A stretch of 64,000 nucleotides of DNA from Sphingobacteriales bacterium 44-61. Its GTDB lineage: Bacteria; Bacteroidota; Bacteroidia; Chitinophagales; Chitinophagaceae. Location of the stretch: NCBI GenBank assembly GCA_001898405.1, contig MKTW01000002.1:494175-558174 (forward strand), written 5' to 3'. The notes beneath the pieces are model-generated. The model ran no database searches. It was not told the DNA's origin and saw only the letters and a program-made list of their open reading frames with translations. Every line of letters starts with the position of its first letter. Within the stretch, counting starts at the first letter, position 1. This document shows positions 1 through 10,300 of the stretch, piece by piece. Made by a program: the position numbers and the translations under genes.

Positions 1-14
1 CCAGTCTTGGGCAC
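1..14 (+). other. attL core: probable 3' end of a tRNA gene
   Basis: CCAGTCTTGGGCAC fits the last T-stem bases, a seven-base acceptor strand CTTGGGC and discriminator A of a tRNA. It is repeated exactly at 55636-55649. The tRNA body lies upstream of the window, so its identity (tRNA-Leu favoured by the GCCCAAG/CTTGGGC acceptor) is inferred. Confidence 0.65.
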
Positions 15-20
15 GTTATA

Positions 21-56
21 GTCCTGTAAGTTGTTGACTTACAGGACTTTTTTATT
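21..56 (+). terminator. Intrinsic terminator after the tRNA end
   Basis: A perfect 11-bp stem (GTCCTGTAAGT at 21-31, ACTTACAGGAC at 37-47) with a five-base loop is followed by a T-rich run. It would end the transcript of the tRNA whose own terminator was displaced to the other end of the element. Confidence 0.85.
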
Positions 57-58
57 TA

Positions 59-140
59 GTGTGTGTCAATTCTTCTCACTTTTTCACGCTTTCTACCACT
101 ATTTCTGACACAAAATTGACACACGAAATGACACACGAAA
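59..140. repeat. Integrase arm-type repeats, left end
   Basis: TGACACACGAAA occurs twice in tandem (117-128 and 129-140). It is preceded by a related TGACACAAAAT (106-116). An inverted copy GTGTGTCAATT (59-69) matches AATTGACACAC (114-124). Similar sequence occurs at the right end (55580-55600). The layout resembles arm-binding sites of tyrosine recombinases; the role is inferred from position. Confidence 0.6.
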
Positions 141-396
141 TTTCACTGTCTGTACCTATAAACTATAGGTACATTCTGACAGAAAATCTGCTTCGCCAAG
201 CACTCCCTAAAAAGGCTCTTTTGGCAGTACTCATGCCGACAAAAAAAAGAATTAACAAAGATTCTTTTTCCCGCCTTTTATCACTTATTACCTCTGACGA
301 AAAACATCTTCAGCCGTTTGGTTACAACTTGTCATGTAGGCTTTTAATGGCATACAGGTTGACCTTATCATTTACAAACCTTAAATCCGTTATCCT

Positions 397-1506
397 ATGA
401 ACATTATTAATCGCCCCAATAGTAAGGGTGATAAAATCACCTTTTACTATGACTATGGCCGCAAGCCTGGCCAGCGTCCTTCTACTGGTATTTTTATCTA
501 TACGAAGCCAAAGGATCAAATTCAGAAGAACCACAATAAACAGTGCCTTGCTTTGTTGGAGGTAAAAAAAAGCCAGTTGACTATTGAGCAACAGGCCATC
601 GGCAGCGCCTTTATACCTGCACATAAGTTTAAAACCAATTTCATAGAATACTATGAGGAATTTGTAAACCTGAATAGTCGTAAAGGCAATAGGCATTTAA
701 CGAATAGCCTTAAGCAGTTTAAGAAGTTTGTTAAGAGCGATATTATCCCGCCAATTGATATAACCGAGAACCTTTGTAAACGCTTTCGGCAATACCTGAT
801 AGATAAATACAGTGGTGAAACGCCGCTAAATTATTATAGTCGTTTTAAATGGGCTGTAAATGCAGCAACAAGCGATGGATATTTTCACAAAAATCCAACT
901 GAAAAAGTATTTTCAAAATCCAATCCCTCTACAACCCTTAAAGAAAACCTGGAGGTCGAAGAATATTTACAATTACTGAATACCCCTTGCTTTAATGAGG
1001 AAGTGATGAATGCTTTTATTTTTTCTTGTTACACCGGATTAAGATGGTGTGATGTGAAAGAAATGAAATGGGGAGATATGCAAGGAAATATTCTTACCAC
1101 AAGAATTATACAGCAAAAAACTGGTCAGCCAGTTACGCTTACTATGCACCCTATTGCAATGTCAATTTTTGAAAAACAGCGATCAAGGAAAAGCGCCAGC
1201 TCTCATAAAACGGAGTATGTGTTTTCCCTTCCAACGGCAAACGGCGCAAACAAGGTTGTTGACCTATGGGTGCATCGTGCTGGTATTGACAAGCATATTA
1301 CCTGGTCTTGCGCAAGGTTGAGCTTCTCAATTTTGCTACAGGACAAGAATGTTGACGATGCAACTATTGCATATCTTATGGGACATACTACAACAGATCA
1401 GGTACGGAGAACTTATAAACGGCATAGACCTAAAAATCAGGTAGCGACTATTGGGTTACTTCCTACACCTGAACATTCTTTATATCTTCCAGCATCAGTC
1501 AACTAA
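397..1506 (+). CDS. Tyrosine recombinase / integrase
   Basis: This is the likely integrase for insertion and excision at the tRNA 3' end. The 369-residue protein has an N-terminal arm-binding region (about 1-75), a SAM-like core-binding domain (about 80-175) and a C-terminal catalytic domain. Candidate catalytic residues are R216 (in TGLRWCDV), K241, R307 (in SCARLSF), H330 (in LMGH) and nucleophile Y340 (in RRTYKRH). The usual box II histidine three residues before the second arginine is a serine (S304). The ATG start is preceded by TATCCT. The gene points inward, lies next to attL and ends at a strong terminator. Length and layout match Bacteroidota element integrases. Confidence 0.93.
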   Translation: MNIINRPNSKGDKITFYYDYGRKPGQRPSTGIFIYTKPKDQIQKNHNKQCLALLEVKKSQLTIEQQAIGSAFIPAHKFKTNFIEYYEEFVNLNSRKGNRHLTNSLKQFKKFVKSDIIPPIDITENLCKRFRQYLIDKYSGETPLNYYSRFKWAVNAATSDGYFHKNPTEKVFSKSNPSTTLKENLEVEEYLQLLNTPCFNEEVMNAFIFSCYTGLRWCDVKEMKWGDMQGNILTTRIIQQKTGQPVTLTMHPIAMSIFEKQRSRKSASSHKTEYVFSLPTANGANKVVDLWVHRAGIDKHITWSCARLSFSILLQDKNVDDATIAYLMGHTTTDQVRRTYKRHRPKNQVATIGLLPTPEHSLYLPASVN

Positions 1507-1510
1507 AATA

Positions 1511-1536
1511 AAAATGGGGGCTTTTGCCCCCATTTT
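1511..1536. terminator. Bidirectional terminator between integrase and minus-strand genes
   Basis: An 11-bp perfect stem (AAAATGGGGGC / GCCCCCATTTT) with a four-T loop is flanked by A and T runs on the two sides. It can terminate both the integrase transcript and the convergent minus-strand operon. Confidence 0.85.
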
Positions 1537-1541
1537 TAATA

Positions 1542-1787
1542 CTATGCCACTTTCTTTGAAGGAAACTGCCGCTCTGCCAAAGGGACTATTTTTGCTCCCA
1601 TTAATTTATTCAGCTCTTCCCGGTCGAAATATCCCATATTGTTTTTATAAATGCCGTATTCTTCGCATTTTTTCGCAAATTGAGTTCGCCCCAGGTTGCA
1701 GTAGATCAGGGCTTCTTCGGGCTTTAAATAAGGTTTAAAGCAAAGTGCAATTGCACGCATAGTAATTGATTCGTTTTGTTTTATCAT
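1542..1787 (-). CDS. Small DNA-binding (excisionase-like) protein
   Basis: An 81-residue basic protein. The stretch YLKPEEALIYCNLGRTQFAKKCEEYGIYKNNMGYFDREELNKLM reads like a winged-helix/MerR-like helix-turn-helix of the excisionase type: a helix that recognises DNA, then a short wing and a helix ending in LNKLM. It is the last gene of the minus-strand series and converges on the integrase across a shared terminator, a place where directionality factors are often found. The start could be Met1 or Met10. Excisionase is an inference from size, fold and position; it could be another small regulator. Confidence 0.6.
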   Translation of the reverse strand: MIKQNESITMRAIALCFKPYLKPEEALIYCNLGRTQFAKKCEEYGIYKNNMGYFDREELNKLMGAKIVPLAERQFPSKKVA

Positions 1788-1831
1788 AGATGGACGTTAT
1801 ATTATTGGTATATCGTTAATAGCGTTTCCTT

Positions 1832-2827
1832 TTAGGCAATTAGGCCGTGAGCTTTTAATTGAGCAATTACTTCTGGTTTTAGGTTTCCATCGGCATCAAA
1901 CTCTTGCGGTTCTTCCATCAGTTGTTTTAGCTCAAGATATTTTGTTAAAGAACTATCGCTCCCTAAAACATACATATCGCTTTGTCGAAACATTTCTGCG
2001 TTAGTTATTACGGCTTCACGTTTGCACATAATCCCCGATCTATGATCTCTACTAACGATATGTCTGTTCTCCTTATCCCCAAAAGGCATAAGCATCAGTA
2101 CGTGTTTATTGTCCAAAGGCAGCTTTAGAATATTAGTTGGGTCAAATGGTTGAATAGGGCCGCCGGACAAATTCTGTATTACAACGGGGTTGTCATTGGT
2201 GATAAATTCGCTGTCGTCTTCAAGTCTCACAATAAATATATTATCATTCTGAAGCCTTACGGGGATAAGTTTCATTGCTACTTCAAGTTGGGTAATTACT
2301 TTCCCAGGTTGAGTAGCCGCTTCATGCTCTTCTAAAAATTCTTCCAGCGTTTTCCCTTTTATTGATATCCTTTGCCCCTCATAAATAAAATCATCTTTTC
2401 CGGTCATTTCTGCATATTCAAATGCCATAGAAAATACCCTTCTCATAAGTTCATTATGCCTCTTGATCCAAACAGGAACCCTATAAAGCATAGTAGAAAC
2501 TGTTCCTATAATTAATTCTCTTTCGGGATCTGTTAGAGTTTTCTTATTAGGATCAGTAAGCATTCCATATACATCGTTATAATGAGATTCAAACTCTGTT
2601 GAGTAAAATTTCTCCAAAAGCATTTTTTCGGCTACCGTTTGACCCGGGAGGGTATAAAGGTGTTCTTCAAAACAAATTTTTTTTATGTTTTTTTCGATAA
2701 TGCTCGCTGGAGTAGGATTGCTTTTAGGTAGTGCTTTGACAAAATAATTGTCTCCTCGTTTGACCGAAAAGTGTTTTAAATAAGTACGAGGTACGAAATG
2801 TTGCTTTTTTACAAGTTGCTCTGCCAT
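1832..2827 (-). CDS. DUF4238 domain protein
   Basis: The 331-residue protein opens with KKQHFVPRTYLKHFS, the N-terminal signature of DUF4238 (QHxVPRxYLxxF). Later segments such as FEEHLYTLPG and the acidic FITNDNPVV also fit that family. No signal peptide or membrane segment is seen. The biochemical role of the family is not established; members are common in mobile elements and near defence genes. It lies alone between the small HTH gene and the RecA-fold ATPase, on the same strand, and could be a moron with a protective role. Family call is good; function is unknown. Confidence 0.8.
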   Translation of the reverse strand: MAEQLVKKQHFVPRTYLKHFSVKRGDNYFVKALPKSNPTPASIIEKNIKKICFEEHLYTLPGQTVAEKMLLEKFYSTEFESHYNDVYGMLTDPNKKTLTDPERELIIGTVSTMLYRVPVWIKRHNELMRRVFSMAFEYAEMTGKDDFIYEGQRISIKGKTLEEFLEEHEAATQPGKVITQLEVAMKLIPVRLQNDNIFIVRLEDDSEFITNDNPVVIQNLSGGPIQPFDPTNILKLPLDNKHVLMLMPFGDKENRHIVSRDHRSGIMCKREAVITNAEMFRQSDMYVLGSDSSLTKYLELKQLMEEPQEFDADGNLKPEVIAQLKAHGLIA

Positions 2828-2888
2828 AAATAATGGTATTTGATATATTGCAATTTACTTTAATAATTTCATTAAAATTTGGATGAAA

Positions 2889-4367
2889 TTAAGCAGCCTC
2901 AAATATGTCCATCTCACCACCCTGGTTGAACCGGCCCATCTGCACAGCTTTTCCCTTTTCGGGAACATCTATCACCACATCTACATTATGCTGGAAAGAA
3001 TTTGCCCCACGAAAACGGCCATCTTTGGTTGTCTGGAATACATACACAAATGCTTTATCGGGATAGGCTTGTTCCAGTCTTGTAAGGTCTTCCGGCTTCA
3101 GACCCATGCGGGTCACGCTATCCAGGAAAATGAAATTATAGGAGCTTAGGTTGTCCGGTAATACGGAAGCCACGTCAAGATTGGGATGCGCCACATCTTT
3201 ACTGTTGAGCTTTTGTTGTAGGGTGTAGTCTAACCCTTCTTCCTTTGCAACATAGAGTACCTTACCATGATTGCGGGCAAGGTAACCGGCAAATTCAATA
3301 CACAAGGTTGATTTACCCAATTTGGGTTTTCCCGATACCATCCCTTTGAAGTTAGGAGAAGGATCACCTATCAGGTGATACCATTTTCCACGTAGCCCGA
3401 TGGTATCAAATTCCAGGTCTGCAAAATCCACGCTACTCATAATCGTTGGTTTTGGCTTCTTTATTTTCGGCTGGCAGGCGCACCCTAATATTCCTTCCAA
3501 GCCATTCAATGTAGCCGTTTCAATTTCAAGTGACTTAATTTGCTTACCACTTACAAAGGCTTTCAGGTTCTTTTTTATCTCATACATTTCTACACTGTAA
3601 GGATCGTTATCCGGTATTCTTCCTTTGTCAATAGCCCTGTTAATTTGTTCCAGTAATTGCTTTGCTTTCTCTTTTACACCCAATTTCCCATTTAACCCGA
3701 TATAGCGTTTGATAAAACCGATGGATGCTAAAACTTTTTCTGAGCCAACCAGCTTTTTCAATGCTTCCAAAGTATCAGGTTTTAATTCAATAGCAATTTT
3801 TGCCTTCATTGAGTTGTAGGTATCAATCAGCTTTTCCTGTATAAACCTGACTTGCTCGGCATACGCCGAAGTCTTTCGGATGCGTTTCTCTACAATTGAT
3901 TTCTGTAAAGAATTAATGAATCTTAGGATTTCATCTTTTGTTTTGCTCTTTCCGTTAAGGTTAACAAAACGCCTGATAAAACGAAGTTCTTCCGGTATTC
4001 TTTCTACCTGTACCGGTTGGTCATCTGTATTATTGCCGGGAGTACGTTTTGCCTTTGTTCTCAATTTTGGAAGGGAAGCATCTTGTTTGCTATCAGTTTG
4101 GACAGGTTTTAAAGAGGTTGGCTTTCTCTTTTGTCCGCCTTCTGATTTCTTCGGCATTTTTGTTTCTGAAGTTCCTACTAAAGCATTCAACTTTTCAAGA
4201 TAAGTATCAACCGTTTTTTTTATTGTACTGCTTGAATGATAGAGGTTCCAGCTCTCACCATTGGATGTAACTTTAACCACAAACTCATGCCCTTTGTTAA
4301 TGGCTTCGGGAAGTTCGGGGAACTTAATTTGTTTTATTTTTTGAAAGTAATTGTCAATTGTAATCAT
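2889..4367 (-). CDS. RecA-fold ATPase with long N-terminal region
   Basis: The 492-residue protein starts at MITIDNYFQK; an upstream in-frame extension overlaps the C-terminal coding of the neighbouring giant gene and looks spurious. The N-terminal 300 residues are charged and helical, with two similar blocks (FIRRFVNLNGKSKTKDEI and FIKRYIGLNGKLGVKEKA). The C-terminal part is a RecA/RadA-like ATPase: Walker A GKPKLGKST, Walker B YNFIFLDSVTR, then VFVYQTT-like VYVFQTTKDGRFRGANS and a beta-rich end. Such proteins accompany giant methylase-helicase genes in Bacteroidota elements. A DNA-handling motor (replication, repair or packaging) is plausible; no specific role can be shown. Confidence 0.75.
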   Translation of the reverse strand: MITIDNYFQKIKQIKFPELPEAINKGHEFVVKVTSNGESWNLYHSSSTIKKTVDTYLEKLNALVGTSETKMPKKSEGGQKRKPTSLKPVQTDSKQDASLPKLRTKAKRTPGNNTDDQPVQVERIPEELRFIRRFVNLNGKSKTKDEILRFINSLQKSIVEKRIRKTSAYAEQVRFIQEKLIDTYNSMKAKIAIELKPDTLEALKKLVGSEKVLASIGFIKRYIGLNGKLGVKEKAKQLLEQINRAIDKGRIPDNDPYSVEMYEIKKNLKAFVSGKQIKSLEIETATLNGLEGILGCACQPKIKKPKPTIMSSVDFADLEFDTIGLRGKWYHLIGDPSPNFKGMVSGKPKLGKSTLCIEFAGYLARNHGKVLYVAKEEGLDYTLQQKLNSKDVAHPNLDVASVLPDNLSSYNFIFLDSVTRMGLKPEDLTRLEQAYPDKAFVYVFQTTKDGRFRGANSFQHNVDVVIDVPEKGKAVQMGRFNQGGEMDIFEAA

Positions 4368-4395
4368 AGGAATGAGTTTGTAATTTGATATGAGT

Positions 4396-7300
4396 TTACG
4401 CTGCCGCCAGCAATTCCAATTCCAACGCCAATGCCTCTGCCTCCAGTTCGAGTATCTGAGTAGCATCAGCCTGCTGTTCTTCTTTTTCTTCATCCGGTAG
4501 CAGGATCGGTTTTCGATTACTGTACCTGCCACCGGCATCCATTTTCAGGTCACGTACCTGTGATGAATGAACGGTAACCGAACAGCTATGGTTAGATTGT
4601 AAAACTTCTATTAACCGGTCAATATTTCCGGCGGGTAATACTGCCACCATTGAGGTAGAGGTCTTTTCAAAATTGTTATTCTCAACAAGTGCAAGAATAT
4701 CTTTATCCAGGTACACATCACCACCTTTTGAGCGGGATGCTGATACAACAATTTTATAGTCATCGCCCTTTCGGAAAAAAGAAATGCCGTTATTAGTAAC
4801 TACCTGCCCATTCTGCGTAATGGATCTTATCAGCGGCAAAGCCTTTAATATTGGTACGACTACCTTATCCTGTACCTGTTCACCGGGGTTCCAGTTCTCC
4901 GGTAATAAAATCCCTTTTTTTGTTTCGTTATTATCAGTAGTGTAACTGACCAGCTTGCCTTTAAAATCACTGAATGCCTGCAACAAGTTCCCCGTAATGA
5001 TGTGCCTGGTTTTCCGGTCAACATTATTCTGTTTTGTATAGTTCTCCCAATCCTGAAGCAGCATACTCATTTCCGGTTGTGATATATCTGCGCTGTTACC
5101 CATGATAGCGAGAATTTCCTCATTGTAAGAAGCAGGCATAGCGAGGTATTTGCTGCTATTGGCGATTGCAAAACGCAACTTCATTGCTGAAGGAGCATAG
5201 GGATTCTTTTTCTTTTTATCAATGACCAATCCTAAAAAAACAGCGGGGACAGATTCTTTGCCACCATCATAAGAATCCACCAGGTAACTTAACAACCTTC
5301 CGGGATAAAAGAACTCCATTGTTTTTACAATATAGAGGCGGCGATTTTCAAATGTTCTTTCAATACTGGCAAGCTGGGCTTCTCTTGCCTGGTCTAATTC
5401 ATTTTGCCGTTGCTCTATGGCATCGTGCCAGGCCGCTTCACCTTCTCTGTCAAGTATTTTTTGGATCTTCTTTTCTGCGGCAATGCTCATTTTGAGCGTA
5501 TCGTATTTTGCATGGGTATCTGCCTGCTCTTTTGCCAAACGCTCCTCAATGCCTGTTTTATAATCCCGGATATATTCCTGCTGGATTTCCTTCGGCTCTT
5601 TTCCCTTCAGGCTTTCATTGATAAGGTTTGCCAGCTCTGATCTGCTGAAAGGTTTTTTAAGTACGTTGGCTTTAACGGTTTCCAGTATGCTGTCATCACC
5701 AAAAGCACTATCACTTCCTTTTCCCATTTTGATAACCCGGCTGCCGGTTGTTTCTGCTTCAAGGTTCATGGCTTCCACTTCAAGGTCGTATTCACCTACC
5801 TGCTTCAGATACTCCACGAAATCATTATACCGTTCCGCTATTTCATTGTAAAAATCTTCCTGCATCTTGGTGGAGAGTACAGCTACCCGGCCTGATACCC
5901 TGTGCGCTGCATCTTCCATTGTGTTTGAACGTGCATCACTATCTTCCTTTGCATCCGCTAAATGCAAAGGATCATCCAGCAGGTCGTTAATATCTTTATT
6001 CTCCATCAGGTATTCCTTCACGATCTTGTCGCCGTATTTATTCAGGAAGTCGGGCACATCCAAAATCTTTGTTGACTGTTTCTGATTGGAAGTGGTATTG
6101 GCATCTAATGACTTCAGCTTTTTTTGCAGCATCATCATAAGCCGCTTTTCGGCAGGAATAGCAGAAGTAACATAATCATAGATGGGCTTTAATATCTGCC
6201 CGGTTCGGTTTATCCGCCCACGTTTTTGCACTTCAGTAGAAATATCCAGTTCAGCCTGCAGAACGATCATCACCCGCTGGCGTACCTGGTCTGCGGGAAC
6301 TTTTGCCGTAGGGATAGCATGGGCGGATGCACCGGTACTGCCGGATTGATTGATCATCAGTACATCCACTTCGTTATTATTGAACTGCCGGAACGCATCG
6401 TTGGTATTGATACGTTTCCTTGACAGTACCAGTCCTTTGTTGGTTTTGGAACTAAGCTGCACTTCGTATTTACGTCCGGTCACTTCAGCGACGGTATAAC
6501 CAGCCTCTTTCAGTTTTTTAATAATGACATCAATAGGTGAAATGCTGATACCAGTTGATACAGTCATTATTTTCTCCATAATGCGGTTATGCTCCTGTTG
6601 CGCTCCTTTTGAAAGCTCACTTAGTTCAAACCGTTTATACTCCGGGTTGCCGTCAATATCCTTTACGGTATATCGCATGATACCATCCAGACCCCGGCGC
6701 AATACTTCTGAAAAATCGGTATTGACCGTATCGCCATCACTGGCGGGCAAGCCATGTTCGTTTTCCATACTTTCGATAAAGCTTCCCATTGTGGAAGCAA
6801 ATGCGATCACCGGCTTTTTGCCTTCCTTTAACCGGGCAATGGTGCGTTCTGCGACTGCTTCTGCTTTTAAGGAAAACAACATTTGATTGATGACCTGGAA
6901 CACTTTGGAGAAATACGGCAGGTTATCAACCCCTGCCTGCGATGTTCCATCCCTCACTTCTACCTCTTTGCCTTCGGCTACTGCTATATCGTCCATTTCT
7001 TCCACCATCTTATCAATATAGGTGGATTGAAAAGCAATGATAGCCCGGAGGATTTGCGTAATGTTATCGGAAATCGCTTTATGCTCTTCTGCTTTTTCAT
7101 CGAGAGAAATATAATTTACTTCCACGCCTTCAAAGGAACGTTCCCGCCGCATCATCTGTCCTTCTGCCACCAGTTGAGATGATAAAACTTCCTGTAAGGC
7201 AACACCACCTTTTGTAATAGATGCTACCAAATCATCTTTTGTCATGTTGCAATCTGCTATGGCTGTTTTCATAGCGTAGATGGGCATATTATCGGGACGT

Positions 7301-10300
7301 TTGGCAAAAGTGGCAGACAGGAATACCACACCTTTTGTTTCCCTTATAACACCCTGCATAAATTCCCCGGTGTTGGATGAGCCACTACTATTATGCGCTT
7401 CATCCATAATAAAAATATTGTCGGGTGCAATGGCACGCAGGAAATTGGGTTTCTCCGGTTTCTTTTCAGCGGAATTAAACTGCGAATAGGTTGCCAGTAT
7501 GAAATCATATCCTGCGGGTACTTCCCGGGATGCAATGACATTTTGTTGTTCTGTAACAGGGGGCGCCTGGTAGATGATCTCACCGTCCTCATCCTTGATA
7601 TCTGTTTTGCTTTCCCTGCTGTTGACAATAAAAGGACGTAAATGTGCAGAGCCTATCGCAGCGAGGTCACGATAAATATCACTGAACAGGTTGGCTTTCT
7701 CCGTAAGGAAAACCGGTTTTAATCCCTGCATTACCGCATAGCGTATCATTGATGCAGCGATACGTCCTTTGCCAATACCGGTTTGATCGCCGATGATCAT
7801 TCCTTGCCCTCTTGCTTCGATATTGTAAATAGCCATTGCCACCGCATCAATCTGTTCAGCAGAAAGCACTCTGCAAAGAGTTTTTTTAGTAGGATAGCGC
7901 AGCCGGTGACGGACAAAATTATCCATATCACCACCTACTTTTCCCCTGACGAATTTTACCGCTTCGTGTGTTTCAAAAGCCATACTGTCCGGCACTTCTG
8001 TATTCAACACAATGCAGGCATCGGAAGCCGGGATATAGGGTGCGCCCAATTCTTCCTTTTTATTCTCAACCCCTGTAAACGAATTTGGATCTTTACCTTG
8101 TATCAGCCGGTAATTGGTTTCCTGTAATTTTTTTCTGAATGCTGTGACCTGGTCGGCAGTCAAAGAAAGCCCATATACCTTTTTCCCCTTAATAATGGCA
8201 AAGAGCGTAAGAGGGACGGAGAATATATAGTTTATCCTTTCTGCATCCAGGTCATAGGTTTCATACTCCCCGGTGCTTTGATTGAGTATCAGGTAAAGTT
8301 GGTTTGGCCTGGAATAGTGCCCGGCTTTATAATAGGTATAGTTCTGGTACATTGCTTTGTCAATGTTTCCAGGCACTGCCGGAAATTCACCTAATGTGTT
8401 GAGCAATTCCAGTTCTAAGATCAATGCTTCTGCTTCCAGCTCCATCCGTTTCATATCGGTATCTTTTGGATTAGTCAATTCATCAACCAGTGCCATGCGA
8501 TGCCCGGCACTTACCAGTTTTTGTAAATACGCATTGATGGAATGAAAAGGAATGCGAAGAATTACAACTCCTTTACCCATGTATAAAAATTCAACACTGA
8601 TCTTCAAGTCTGTTAATCGTTGTACGAGCAAAGCATCCTTGCCAAATACAAGGTAGTGTTCGTCCTTCCGGATGGCTAATATGGTCTTTGGATATTTTGG
8701 CTGAAGGGCAAGAAGTTTCTCATACAGCGTTACATGATTATCGTATGGGGCGTTATTCTTTGGCTGGTAATCCATCGCATCCATCACCCGATCAAATAAT
8801 TCATCAAAAGTATTTACGGCTTTATCTGTTTCGACGTTATAAACAGGTGCATTCCCAAACGGTGTTTTCTTTCTTCCGTTAATTAAGATCAATCGCACAT
8901 CGAAGGCCGTACCTTGTCTTGAGTACAGTTTATGCCCATCAATGTTGATGATATCCGCTACATGGTAGCGACTATGTAAATAGTTCAGGAAGATGCGCTG
9001 TTTCCCGGCCTGCACCCTCCCTTTATTATCCCAGCGGGTATGTCCCCCGATGATGATGGCAGCCCGGCCATCTGATGCCATTGTATCTAATGCCCGCAAA
9101 GCCATTACGTGTTCCAATGCTTTTATGCCAAATGTTTCATAGTATAGCGTTGCCTCTATATTCCCGAAAGGCGGGTTGGTAAGAACAGCCTGGTATCGCT
9201 TTTGTTTTCCTTCAAATGGTCTGGTAGCATCCAATCCGGTCACATCCGCAAATCCCTGTGTATGCAGGTTCCGGTTACGGGTGCTGTCAATTTCATTTAC
9301 ATATACCCGCTCAGGCTTGGCAGCTATTGTTAACAATCCATTCCCGGCAGAAGGTTCAAAAGCGAAGCCTCCTTTAAATTGCAATTTGTCGATCTCACAA
9401 AAAACACCTGCCATATAACCGATTGGCGCAGGTGTTGAGTATTGTTGCAATAAAATGCTTTGAGAGGTACGGTGCGAAAGATTGACCTGTGAGTAGTATA
9501 ACTCCACGATCTTATCAAACCGCTCTCTTGTAGTTCCGGGACTATGAGCCAATTCTCTTGCCCGGTTTACAATCGCCAGCTCAGTTAGTTCTTTTACTTC
9601 GTTTTTATTGCTAATCCCAAAAGAAGCAGCGAGTTTCTCTATTGACCGTTTGTTGTGAAGTGTTTTCCTTTCCAGGTCTTCGACAACTTTTGTAACAAAC
9701 TGCTGATCTTTTGGCATAAGGCTTTCCACGCCGGATAATCCCATCAAGCCGTTACTGGCAAAAGAGTAATAGCCGCCTTTAGTAATGATCAGGTGATCTA
9801 CAAGACGTATATTATGTACCGTACAAGCCTCTCTTAGTTTCCTGGTAATATCTAAATCAGGTTTACTTGGTTCAAGTCCGCCGGATGGATGATTATGCGC
9901 TATGATCAATCCTGTACAACCGCATTGAACAGCAGCACCTAAAATGATCCGAATATCTACCGTTACTTCATTTATGCTTCCCTTGCTGTGACGGTAATAA
10001 CCAATAATATTAATTTGCGTGTCCAGGTAGATCACAATGAACTGTTCTTGCAGCTCCAGCGTTTTGCTGTCAAAGGTTTTTCTGACAAAACCCTCCACAT
10101 CGGCGATACTGGTTAGCTTTCCTAAAAAGGGGATGCCCATATCTCTTGAATAGTTCACCTGGATCTCAGGAACAAGGATTTCAGGAACATCTCCTAAAAC
10201 AATTTCGGGGGTTTCAGGGTACTGATAAGATTTCAGTCGCAAGGGTGACGAAATATTTCCCAATGTCTTATTAGTTGTAGGTTTAAACAGGTGGATTAGT

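Noticed and set aside
59-400. A 113-codon GTG-start frame before the integrase
   Set aside because: It runs over the arm repeats and the att region, its composition looks noncoding, and only its overlap with the integrase start speaks for it.
4368-4538. An N-terminal extension of the RecA-fold ATPase
   Set aside because: It overlaps the giant gene's C-terminal coding and adds Trp/Arg-rich nonsense-like sequence; MITIDNYFQK is a normal start.
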